From: Paenibacillus sp. FSL R5-0517
GTDB taxonomy: Bacteria > Bacillota > Bacilli > Paenibacillales > Paenibacillaceae
DNA: 64,000 nt
Assembly (NCBI RefSeq): GCF_037974355.1
Contig: NZ_CP150235.1
Location: forward strand, 2,914,001 to 2,978,000
Reading direction: 5' to 3'
In this document: positions 54,153 through 62,262 of the stretch, one piece after another
How the letters are laid out: each line of letters opens with the position of its first letter
Numbering within the stretch: the stretch's first letter is position 1
Notes under the pieces: model-generated
The model's database searches: none
The model's input: only the letters and a program-made list of their open reading frames with translations
What the model was told of the DNA's origin: nothing
Position numbers and translations under genes: made by a program

Positions 54153-54863
54153 ATGAATAATAAATTTATCCGAATATATGAGGATATTGCAGATCGTATT
54201 CGGACCGGAGAGGTTGAGGCAGGCACACTGCTTCAATCGGAACTGGATCTATCGGAAAGTTATCGAACATCTCGAGAGACCATTCGCAAAGCGCTGAAAA
54301 TGTTGTACGAAGAAGGTTATATTCAGAAGATTCAAGGCAAGGGCTCGATTGTACTGGACATACGCAAGATCGATTTTCCCATCTCTGGTCTGGTTAGCTT
54401 CAAGGAACTGGCCAAAAAAATGGGGCATCGCGCTCAAACGTATGTGAAGGTTTTTGAAGAGCAACAGGTCGATCAGGCGTTGCACAAGAAAATTAACTTT
54501 GGTCTGAATGAACAGGTCTGGGAGATCAGACGTGTGCGCAAAGTGGATGGAGAGCATGTCATACTGGACAAAGATTACATCAGCCAGCGGCTTGTTCCCG
54601 GACTCAGCAAAGAGATCTGTAATGATTCCATCTATGAGTACATTGAGCAAGAGCTGGGGCTTTCCATTTCGTTTGCCAAAAAAGAGATTTTAGTGGAAGA
54701 ACCCACCGCAGAAGACAGGGAATTACTTGACCTTGAAGGTTTCCACAATGTGGTTGTGGTGAGGAGCCAGGTGTACCTCGAGGATGCCAGTCAATTTCAG
54801 TATACGGAGTCGAGGCATCGACCGGACAAGTTCAGATTTGTGGATTTTGCACGCCGCAGATAA
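54153..54863 (+). CDS. treR: GntR/HutC-family regulator, trehalose operon repressor type
   Basis: A 236-residue regulator: winged helix (about 1-70, TSRETIRKALKMLYEEGYIQKIQGKGS) and UTRA effector domain (about 80-230). DFPISGLVSFKELAKKMG, EHVILDKDYI, NDSIYEYIEQELGLSISFAKKEI and the closing FQYTESRHRPDKFRFVDFARR match TreR, which releases DNA on binding trehalose 6-phosphate. The usual partners treP and treA are not next to it. The neighbour is a DUF5107 protein, so the regulator may be separated from its targets or control other genes. The ribosome binding site is weak (GGTGATG). Confidence 0.88.
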   Translation: MNNKFIRIYEDIADRIRTGEVEAGTLLQSELDLSESYRTSRETIRKALKMLYEEGYIQKIQGKGSIVLDIRKIDFPISGLVSFKELAKKMGHRAQTYVKVFEEQQVDQALHKKINFGLNEQVWEIRRVRKVDGEHVILDKDYISQRLVPGLSKEICNDSIYEYIEQELGLSISFAKKEILVEEPTAEDRELLDLEGFHNVVVVRSQVYLEDASQFQYTESRHRPDKFRFVDFARRR

Positions 54864-54880
54864 GTGAATCAAGATCAATC

Positions 54881-54927
54881 AGAGAGTACCTTTCGCTGCT
54901 TAATTGGGTGGATAGGTACTCTCTTTG
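54881..54927 (+). terminator. Terminator after treR
   Basis: AGAGAGTACCT and AGGTACTCTCT form a perfect 11 bp stem with a 22-base loop, followed by a short T tract. Confidence 0.75.
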
Positions 54928-55036
54928 ATTATGAGGGAATCCGAAGATCGTCCATCAAGAACCGCTTAATGTTAATGTTCTTCCTGCATGTCGGAGCGTA
55001 TGATCATAATATATACGAGTCCGAGGAGTGAGGGAA

Positions 55037-58000
55037 TTGAATCACGTGACAGCAGCATCAACTGTTCGCATATGGGAAGAAACCAGGGATATTCCAACCT
55101 ATGGTACAGGTAAACCGGACAAAAATCCGATGTTTCTTGAGAAGAGAATCTACCAGGGAAGTTCGGGTAAGGTGTACCCGCATCCTGTGATCGACAGCAT
55201 TGAAGATGAGGCCAAAATGAAGTCGTATCGCTTAATTATTCTCGAAAATGAATATGTACGTATCGAGATGATGCCCGAACTGGGTGGACGAATCTATCGT
55301 GCGCTGGATCGGACCAATGACTACGATTTTGTATATTATAACCGGGTCATTAAACCTGCACTTGTGGGTCTGGCAGGGCCATGGATTTCCGGGGGAATCG
55401 AATTCAACTGGCCACAGCATCATCGGCCCAACACATTTGGGCCAGTCGATTATACATTTGGGAATAATGAAGATGGAAGCGCTACCGTATGGGTGGGTGA
55501 GATTGACCGCATGTATGGTACCAAAATGACCGCTGGCTTCACATTACATCCCGGCAAAGCCTATCTTGAAATCCATGCCGAGGTATACAATCGCACCTGC
55601 GCTCCTCAAACTTTTCTATGGTGGGCCAACCCGGCTGTAGCCGTCAACGATGATACGCAATCCGTGTTTCCACCGGATGTAACGGCTGTGCTGGACCATG
55701 GAAAACGGGACGTATCCCGCTTTCCCATCGCAACGGGCACCTATTACAAGATGGACTATTCCGAAGGTGTGGATATCTCGCGATACAAAAACATACCGGT
55801 TCCAACATCCTATATGGCGTATAAGTCGGATTATAATTTTGTAGGGGGTTATGACCACGGGGTACAGGCAGGCTTGCTGCATGTAGCCAATCATCATATT
55901 TCTCCGGGCAAGAAGCAATGGACCTGGGGGAATGGGGAGTTCGGGCAAGCCTGGGATCGCCAGTTAACGGACGAAGATGGACCTTATATTGAATTAATGA
56001 CCGGGATCTATACTGATAATCAGCCTGATTTTACGTGGTTGCAGCCCTATGAAGCCAAATCATTTTCGCAGTATTTTATGCCTTATAAAGGAATCGGCAT
56101 GGTCAAAAATGCAACCATTGATGCCGCAGTTAATCTGGAAATGGACGAAACGAACGGAGCGGTAACCGTGATGGTATATGCGACGTCGGTTTTTGAACAA
56201 GTGACCATTGAAGTGATTGGACCAACTACGGTGTATCTCCATGAGAGATGCAATATCTCACCTACGCAACTATATCAGTCTTCATTCCCGTGGAGCGGGC
56301 AAGATGAATGGCATCAACTGAAGTTAAGTGTTCGAACTGCAGAAGGAAAAGTACTTGTGGCCTATCAGCCTGAACGTTCTGAGATTCAGGAAGTCCCAGA
56401 CCCGGCCACACCACTCCCGCTACCATCCGAGATTCGTACGAATGAACAACTATATCTGGCTGGTCTTCATTTGGAGCAATATCGGCATGCCACGTATGAA
56501 CCAGAACCTTATTATTTGGAAGGCTTGAAGCGTGATGCAACGGATATTCGTCTAAACATTGCGTATGGCACATTGCTGCTGCGGAGAGGTCTGTTACAAG
56601 ATGCAGAGAAGCATTTCAGACAGGCTGTACAATCGTTGACGTGGAAAAATACGAATCCATATGATAGTGAAGCTTTTTACCAACTCGGTCTGAGTTTGAA
56701 ACTACAGGGGAAACAGGAAGAAGCCTACACAGCACTGTATAAAGCCGTATGGTCCGCACAGTTCCAGGATACGGGTTATTACATGCTTGCTCAGATCGAT
56801 ATGGCGCAACATCGGGATGTCGAAGCACTGGATCACATCGAACGTTCACTGATCCGTAACACTAGAAACTACAAGGCTCGGCATCTGAAGATGGCTCTGC
56901 TGCGCAGATTGGGTCAGGATAAACGGGCCGTCCAATATGCGTATGAAACGTTGGAGCTGGACCCGGTTGAGTTTGGAGCCGCACATGAATTAGCCCTGAT
57001 CTACAGCGGAGCGACTGCACCTTCAGAGAGAGAGCAAGCGGAGCAAGCACGTGAACATTTTCATCGTTTGATGCGGGGAGACGTTCATAATTATCTAAAC
57101 CTAGCCGCAGATTACGTGGATTGTGGGTTGTGGGAAGAAGCACGGACGGTACTATCGTATGTTGAATCCGAAAATTTACAGCCGTATCCTATGGTTGGTT
57201 ATGCTCAAGCCTACGTGCATCGTCAACTGGGGGATATGGAACAGGCCCGGGAATGTCAAAAACAGGGGAAAGCTGCTCCAACGGATTATTGCTTTCCTAA
57301 CACGTTATTTGAATTCATGGTGCTTCAGGATGTGGTGGCCATTGATTCGAATGATTCGCATGCTCACTATTACCTGGGAAATTGGTTATATGATCATAAA
57401 CGCTATGAGGAAGCAATTGCCCATTGGGAAGCTTCTCGTGAGGAGAATGCTGCATTTTCGACTGTACATCGGAATCTGGGACTGGCTTATTATAACAAGC
57501 TGAGTCGCCCCGATCTTGCACTGGCTTCATTAGAGGAAGCATTCCGATTGGATTCACGGGATGCCAGAATCTTCTACGAGTTGGATCAATTGCACAAGAA
57601 GATAGGGTATTCTTGCGGGCGTCGAATCAAATTGCTTGAACAGCATATGGAGTTGGTTCGCCACCGTGATGATCTGTATATTGAGTGGGTAACTTTATTG
57701 AACATGCAGGGTAGCCATCAGGAAGCATGGGATGCTCTTCAGGCACGGCGGTTTCATCCCTGGGAGGGTGGAGAAGGCAAGGTTACTGGACAGTATGTTA
57801 CGGCACTGACGGAACTGGCGAAGCAAAATCTGGAGAAACAACAACCGGAACTGGCATTGGAGCTGCTGCAAAAGGCTTTGGTTTACCCAGAGAACTTAGG
57901 TGAAGGTAAGCTAGCGGGAGCCGCAGATAATTCCGTTTACTTTTATCTTGGCTGTGCCTACCAGCTACTGAAGAATAATCAGGCTGCAGAAGAGAGTTTC

Positions 58001-58375
58001 AATAGAGCATCGATCGGTCTTAATGAACCTTCAAGCGCGATGTTTTATAATGATCAACCGCCGGAATCCATCTATTATCAGGGTCTGGCCTGGCAGAAGC
58101 TTGGCAATGTGAAGGAAGCCAACAGGCGGTTTAACAAATTAATTGACTATGCCGAAAGACATATGCATGATCACATCCGAATGGATTATTTTGCGGTATC
58201 TCTGCCCGATTTCCTGGTATTTGACGACGATCTCAATCAGCGTAATGAAGAACATTGCCAATACATGCGGGCATTAGGGCTTCTTGGCCTTGGTCGGACA
58301 AGTGAAGCCGAACTTGAATTGGATCGGGTTCTGGAGAAGAACCCCAATCATCAAGGGGCAATCATTCATCGATAA
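55037..58375 (+). CDS. DUF5107 domain protein with C-terminal TPR array
   Basis: A 1,112-residue protein without a signal peptide. Residues of about 30-350 are a DUF5107 domain, a galactose-mutarotase-like beta-sandwich with MPELGGRIYRALDRTNDYDF and GPWISGGIEFNWPQHHRP, whose aromatic and acidic residues suggest carbohydrate binding or catalysis. A linker sandwich follows (350-480), then a long series of TPR-like helical hairpins to the end (DAEKHFRQAVQSL, EAIAHWEASREENAAF, ALASLEEAFRLDSRD). It is followed at 52 bases by a GH35 gene. The two probably process the same galactoside in the cytoplasm. TTG 55037 is chosen because GAGGAG is eight bases upstream. The alternative GTG 55028 overlaps that site. 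Confidence 0.85.
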   Translation: MNHVTAASTVRIWEETRDIPTYGTGKPDKNPMFLEKRIYQGSSGKVYPHPVIDSIEDEAKMKSYRLIILENEYVRIEMMPELGGRIYRALDRTNDYDFVYYNRVIKPALVGLAGPWISGGIEFNWPQHHRPNTFGPVDYTFGNNEDGSATVWVGEIDRMYGTKMTAGFTLHPGKAYLEIHAEVYNRTCAPQTFLWWANPAVAVNDDTQSVFPPDVTAVLDHGKRDVSRFPIATGTYYKMDYSEGVDISRYKNIPVPTSYMAYKSDYNFVGGYDHGVQAGLLHVANHHISPGKKQWTWGNGEFGQAWDRQLTDEDGPYIELMTGIYTDNQPDFTWLQPYEAKSFSQYFMPYKGIGMVKNATIDAAVNLEMDETNGAVTVMVYATSVFEQVTIEVIGPTTVYLHERCNISPTQLYQSSFPWSGQDEWHQLKLSVRTAEGKVLVAYQPERSEIQEVPDPATPLPLPSEIRTNEQLYLAGLHLEQYRHATYEPEPYYLEGLKRDATDIRLNIAYGTLLLRRGLLQDAEKHFRQAVQSLTWKNTNPYDSEAFYQLGLSLKLQGKQEEAYTALYKAVWSAQFQDTGYYMLAQIDMAQHRDVEALDHIERSLIRNTRNYKARHLKMALLRRLGQDKRAVQYAYETLELDPVEFGAAHELALIYSGATAPSEREQAEQAREHFHRLMRGDVHNYLNLAADYVDCGLWEEARTVLSYVESENLQPYPMVGYAQAYVHRQLGDMEQARECQKQGKAAPTDYCFPNTLFEFMVLQDVVAIDSNDSHAHYYLGNWLYDHKRYEEAIAHWEASREENAAFSTVHRNLGLAYYNKLSRPDLALASLEEAFRLDSRDARIFYELDQLHKKIGYSCGRRIKLLEQHMELVRHRDDLYIEWVTLLNMQGSHQEAWDALQARRFHPWEGGEGKVTGQYVTALTELAKQNLEKQQPELALELLQKALVYPENLGEGKLAGAADNSVYFYLGCAYQLLKNNQAAEESFNRASIGLNEPSSAMFYNDQPPESIYYQGLAWQKLGNVKEANRRFNKLIDYAERHMHDHIRMDYFAVSLPDFLVFDDDLNQRNEEHCQYMRALGLLGLGRTSEAELELDRVLEKNPNHQGAIIHR

Positions 58376-58427
58376 TTGATAATCGTTTTAACCATATCCC
58401 ATCTATACCGAAGGAGTTATATAATCC

Positions 58428-60794
58428 ATGAAAGATAGCATAGCAGGAAGCCAGATCCGTTTCATACTGGAGGCAGAAGATAAAGAGATTCGTGAGGGTC
58501 GCATGACAGGCAATGGAGGCAAAAATCCACGAGGGGAGTCTTATGACTTTACCAACTATTATATGATCCGTAATGGTAAAGCTCATATTCCCGTGGTAGG
58601 TGAATTTCATTTCTCCCGATTCGCTTACTTGCAGTGGGAAGAAGAATTGCTGAAGATGAAGGCAGGCGGGGTGAACATCGTTGCTTCTTATGTGTTCTGG
58701 AATTTTCACGAGGAGCAGGAAGGCGAGTTTAATTGGTCAGGAAACCTGAACTTGCGGCACTTCGTGGATCTGTGTGGCAAACATCAGCTGCCACTGATCG
58801 TGCGGATTGGTCCATTCTGTCATGGGGAAGTTCGTAATGGAGGCATGCCAGATTGGTTATTCAGTTATCCATTTGAAGTGAGATCGAATGATGAAGGGTA
58901 TCTGTATTATGCCAAGCGATTATATCGTGAGATTGCCCGTCAACTCAACGGATGTTTTTATCAGGAGGGTGGCCCTGTAATAGCCGTACAGTTGGAAAAT
59001 GAGTATATGCACGCTGGGGCACCCATGGATGCCTGGGGTTACACACGTGACAAATACATTTCCTCTGGCCGGGACGGTCGTGAACATCTGAAGGTGCTTC
59101 GCGGTATTGCCGAAGAAGTCGGTATGCATCCCATGTTCTATACTGCCACGGCCTGGGGTAATGCTGCGGTGCCTGAAGAAGGAACGTTACCCATGCTCGC
59201 GGGATATGCGTACACACCATGGATTCCCAATCAACCTCCAAGCCGAGAGTATTTATTCCGGGATCTGCATATGAATCCTGTTGAAGAAGTGGACTATGAC
59301 AGTCCGGAGTATCCTGCGGCGTATTGTGAACTTGCTGGTGGCATGCAGGTCAGTTATCACGCTCGGCCGGTTGTAGATGCGGACAGTGTTGAGGCAATGA
59401 CCATTGTGAAGCTGGCAAATGGCAGTAATCTGGTTGGATATTATATGTATCACGGTGGAACCAATCCGGTAGGGCAAAAATCATATATGAACGAACAGGC
59501 ATTGCCGAAAATGACTTATGATTACCAAGCCCCGCTCGGGGAATTCGGACGTATCGGTGAGTCGTATGACCGCATTCGAACCTTGTCCATGTTCCTGGAA
59601 GCTTACGGTGAGCTGCTTGCACCTATGGGTAGTGTTATACCGGAAGATCAACATGCGATAACACCGGAGAACACGATAAATCTGCGCTGGTCTGTTCGTC
59701 AACAAGAAGGTTCAGGATTTCTGTTCATGAACAATTATCAGGATCATATGGTTTTGCCTGATCGAGATATACAATTGCAGTTGCATACTGGCAAAGGGGC
59801 TGCGTTTTATCCAAGAGAAGGCACGATGGAGCTGAAATCGGGCATGGCAGCCATTCTGCCTTTCCATATGAATCTGGATGGAATGAAGATCATTAGTGCT
59901 ACCGTTCAGCCACTGACCCGATTTACGGTCAATAATGAACTTACGGCTGTTTTTTATGCTCATGAAGGCATGAAGCCGGAGTATGTGATGGATATATCGT
60001 CTGTTACGAACGTGGATATGCCTGAAGGTACCATATCTGAGCAGGGGAATGAAGTTGTTATTCACCCGAAGGCTGGTAAGGATCATCATCTGCAAATCAC
60101 AACATCGGACGGTATGGTCATACGTATCATTACATTGACCCGTGAAGAGGCATTGCATACCTACCGTTTCCATGTGGGCGGAGAAGAGAGACTTGTAATT
60201 AGCAGCAGTCATCTGTATGTGCAGAATGAGATGCTCATATGCAACTCCCTGGAGCATCCAGAGTTTGAGGTATCCTTCTATCCTGCTCCAGAGCATGTTT
60301 TACCTTCTAAATATGCTGTGTCATCCCAGTCAAAGCGGGGAATATTCAGTACGTACACATTCCAGGTTTCGCCTTACGAGCCTGCTGTAGAGGTTGATTA
60401 CCCGAAGGAGTATGCTGCAACATTGAGATTGGATACAGCGTGGCCGGAACAAGTAGATGACGTATGGGTTGAGATTGATTATGAAGGAGACGTTGCAGCA
60501 GCACATATTCATCATCAGATGTTAACAGATCATATTCACTATGGGCATAGCTGGATGCTTGGTTTGAAGCAATCCCGTCATTTGCTGGCCGATCATGCGC
60601 TTCGTCTGTCCATAACTCCAATTCGAAGAGGAACGACTGAGAGTTATGTGAATCAGGCTTATGTAGAGCGGTTTGAGGGTGTGGAGATCGGGAAGTTTAA
60701 TGAGATTCGGGTAAGACCACATTACCGGGTTGGGTTGATTATAGCAGGTAGGGAAGACACTTTTTCAAAATCAAAGAGTACAATAGTTAACTGA
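58428..60794 (+). CDS. GH35 beta-galactosidase
   Basis: A 788-residue retaining glycosidase. The GH35 barrel fills about 40-400: GEFHFSRF, MKAGGVNIVASYVFWNFHEEQEGEFNWSG, the acid/base Glu192 in VQLENEY, and the nucleophile Glu301 in YCELAGGM. The remaining half is beta-sandwich domains. There is no signal peptide, so it acts inside the cell on imported galactosides or galacto-oligosaccharides. AAGGAG stands before the ATG. It is second gene of a unit with the DUF5107-TPR gene and ends at a terminator. Confidence 0.92.
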   Translation: MKDSIAGSQIRFILEAEDKEIREGRMTGNGGKNPRGESYDFTNYYMIRNGKAHIPVVGEFHFSRFAYLQWEEELLKMKAGGVNIVASYVFWNFHEEQEGEFNWSGNLNLRHFVDLCGKHQLPLIVRIGPFCHGEVRNGGMPDWLFSYPFEVRSNDEGYLYYAKRLYREIARQLNGCFYQEGGPVIAVQLENEYMHAGAPMDAWGYTRDKYISSGRDGREHLKVLRGIAEEVGMHPMFYTATAWGNAAVPEEGTLPMLAGYAYTPWIPNQPPSREYLFRDLHMNPVEEVDYDSPEYPAAYCELAGGMQVSYHARPVVDADSVEAMTIVKLANGSNLVGYYMYHGGTNPVGQKSYMNEQALPKMTYDYQAPLGEFGRIGESYDRIRTLSMFLEAYGELLAPMGSVIPEDQHAITPENTINLRWSVRQQEGSGFLFMNNYQDHMVLPDRDIQLQLHTGKGAAFYPREGTMELKSGMAAILPFHMNLDGMKIISATVQPLTRFTVNNELTAVFYAHEGMKPEYVMDISSVTNVDMPEGTISEQGNEVVIHPKAGKDHHLQITTSDGMVIRIITLTREEALHTYRFHVGGEERLVISSSHLYVQNEMLICNSLEHPEFEVSFYPAPEHVLPSKYAVSSQSKRGIFSTYTFQVSPYEPAVEVDYPKEYAATLRLDTAWPEQVDDVWVEIDYEGDVAAAHIHHQMLTDHIHYGHSWMLGLKQSRHLLADHALRLSITPIRRGTTESYVNQAYVERFEGVEIGKFNEIRVRPHYRVGLIIAGREDTFSKSKSTIVN

Positions 60795-60810
60795 CATTTA
60801 TAATACAGAG

Positions 60811-60853
60811 GGTTCTTTCTCCGAACGGGTGTGAGGGGAAAGAGCCTTTTTGA
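60811..60853 (+). terminator. Terminator after the GH35 gene
   Basis: GGTTCTTTCTCC pairs with GGGGAAAGAGCC with two wobble pairs, followed by five T. Confidence 0.8.
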
Positions 60854-60904
60854 TGTGGTGTTTAAAAGAAAAGATTGCTATTCAATGGTAAAAAACACTT
60901 GCTT

Positions 60905-60988
60905 AGTAAGCGTTTTCATTTTATTATGAATTCATAACCTTATCGATAAGGTTTATTTTAGGAAAATAACTTAACCTTAATAAGGTTA
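60905..60988 (+). promoter_or_regulatory. cre-like site and three palindromes upstream of the mannanase
   Basis: AGTAAGCGTTTTCA (60905-60918) fits the cre consensus except at its first base. TTATGAATTCATAA (60924-60937), AACCTTATCGATAAGGTT (60936-60953) and TAACCTTAATAAGGTTA (60972-60988) are perfect palindromes. The last two share AACCTTA/TAAGGTT halves 36 bases apart, as in paired operators of a LacI-type regulator. Confidence 0.6.
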
Positions 60989-61102
60989 GTCTTTATTTGT
61001 TTGTTACCCGTTAAAACGTCTATTACTAGCGATTTTAGTTAACTTATTGCCTAGAGCAGGGTTAATTGAAATAAAAAATCCAATTCAGGAGGTTGCAAAC
61101 AA

Positions 61103-62083
61103 ATGGTTAATCTGAAAAAGTGTACAATCTTCACGGTTATTGCTGCGCTCATGTTCATGGCATTGGGGAGTGCAGCCCCCAAAGCATCTGCTGCCACAGG
61201 ATTTTATGTAAGTGGTAACAAGTTGTATGATTCCACAGGTAAACCTTTTGTCATGAGAGGTGTTAATCACGGACATTCCTGGTTCAAGAATGATTTGAAT
61301 ACCGCTATCCCTGCAATTGCCAAAACAGGTGCCAATACGGTACGCATTGTTCTTTCGAATGGCAGCCTGTACACCAAAGATGATCTGAACGCTGTTAAAA
61401 ATATTATTAATGTGGTTAACCAAAATAAAATGATAGCTGTGCTCGAGGTACATGACGCCACAGGGAAAGATGACTATAATTCGTTGGATGCGGCAGTGAA
61501 CTACTGGATTAGCATTAAGGAAGCTTTGATTGGCAAAGAAGATCGGGTAATCGTCAACATCGCCAATGAATGGTATGGAACGTGGAATGGAAGTGCGTGG
61601 GCTGAGGGTTACAAAAAAGCCATTCCGAAACTCAGAAATGCGGGAATCAAAAATACGCTAATTGTAGATGCAGCCGGATGGGGACAGTTCCCTCAATCCA
61701 TCGTGGATTATGGACAAAGTGTATTTGCAGCCGATTCACAGAAAAATACCGTGTTCTCTATTCATATGTATGAGTATGCTGGCAAAGATGCTGCAACGGT
61801 CAAAGCCAATATGGAGAATGTGCTGAACAAAGGATTGGCTCTGATCATTGGTGAATTCGGGGGATATCACACTAACGGCGATGTGGACGAGTATGCCATC
61901 ATGAGATATGGTCAGGAAAAAGGGGTAGGCTGGCTTGCTTGGTCTTGGTACGGAAACAGTTCAGGTCTGAACTATCTCGACATGGCCACAGGTCCGAATG
62001 GAAGCTTAACGAGCTTTGGCAACACTGTAGTTAATGATACCTACGGTATCAAAAACACCTCCCAAAAAGCGGGGATTTTCTAA
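61103..62083 (+). CDS. Secreted GH5 endo-beta-1,4-mannanase
   Basis: A 326-residue exported glycosidase with a signal peptide (about 1-31, cut near KASA). The GH5 barrel is complete: VMRGVNHGHSWFK, NTVRIVLSNG, the acid/base Glu156 in ANEWYG and the nucleophile Glu251 in IIGEFGG. The whole sequence, including WLAWSWYGNSSGLNYLDM, is close to alkaline Bacillus GH5_8 mannanases, which cut mannan and glucomannan. There is no carbohydrate-binding or SLH module, so it is released to the medium. AGGAGG is ten bases before the ATG. Paired palindromes and a cre-like site upstream indicate substrate induction and glucose repression. Confidence 0.92.
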   Translation: MVNLKKCTIFTVIAALMFMALGSAAPKASAATGFYVSGNKLYDSTGKPFVMRGVNHGHSWFKNDLNTAIPAIAKTGANTVRIVLSNGSLYTKDDLNAVKNIINVVNQNKMIAVLEVHDATGKDDYNSLDAAVNYWISIKEALIGKEDRVIVNIANEWYGTWNGSAWAEGYKKAIPKLRNAGIKNTLIVDAAGWGQFPQSIVDYGQSVFAADSQKNTVFSIHMYEYAGKDAATVKANMENVLNKGLALIIGEFGGYHTNGDVDEYAIMRYGQEKGVGWLAWSWYGNSSGLNYLDMATGPNGSLTSFGNTVVNDTYGIKNTSQKAGIF

Positions 62084-62099
62084 TCCCCCGATGAAACAG

Positions 62100-62132
62100 A
62101 ACACTCTGACGTTCACGTCAGGGTGTTTTTTT
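62100..62132 (+). terminator. Terminator after the mannanase gene
   Basis: AACACTCTGACG and CGTCAGGGTGTT with a TTCA loop, followed by eight T. Confidence 0.9.
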
Positions 62133-62173
62133 TAATAAAATGGCTCAATCATTGATGGTTTTTGAATATTTCC

Positions 62174-62243
62174 GTTTTGTTTAAAATTATTTTGTTTTCA
62201 AAATAAAACAAAGATGTTAAACTCGTATCAGGAATAAAACAAA
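62174..62243 (+). promoter_or_regulatory. Repeated operator half-sites upstream of the rhamnose gene
   Basis: TTTGTTTT-N6-AAAACAAA (62191-62212) is an 8-6-8 inverted repeat. A GTTTTGTTTAAAA at 62174 and a second AATAAAACAAA at about 62232 repeat the half-site. This A+T-rich array resembles DeoR-type operators of sugar catabolic genes. Confidence 0.5.
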
Positions 62244-62262
62244 CATTATCGGAGGGAAACAA

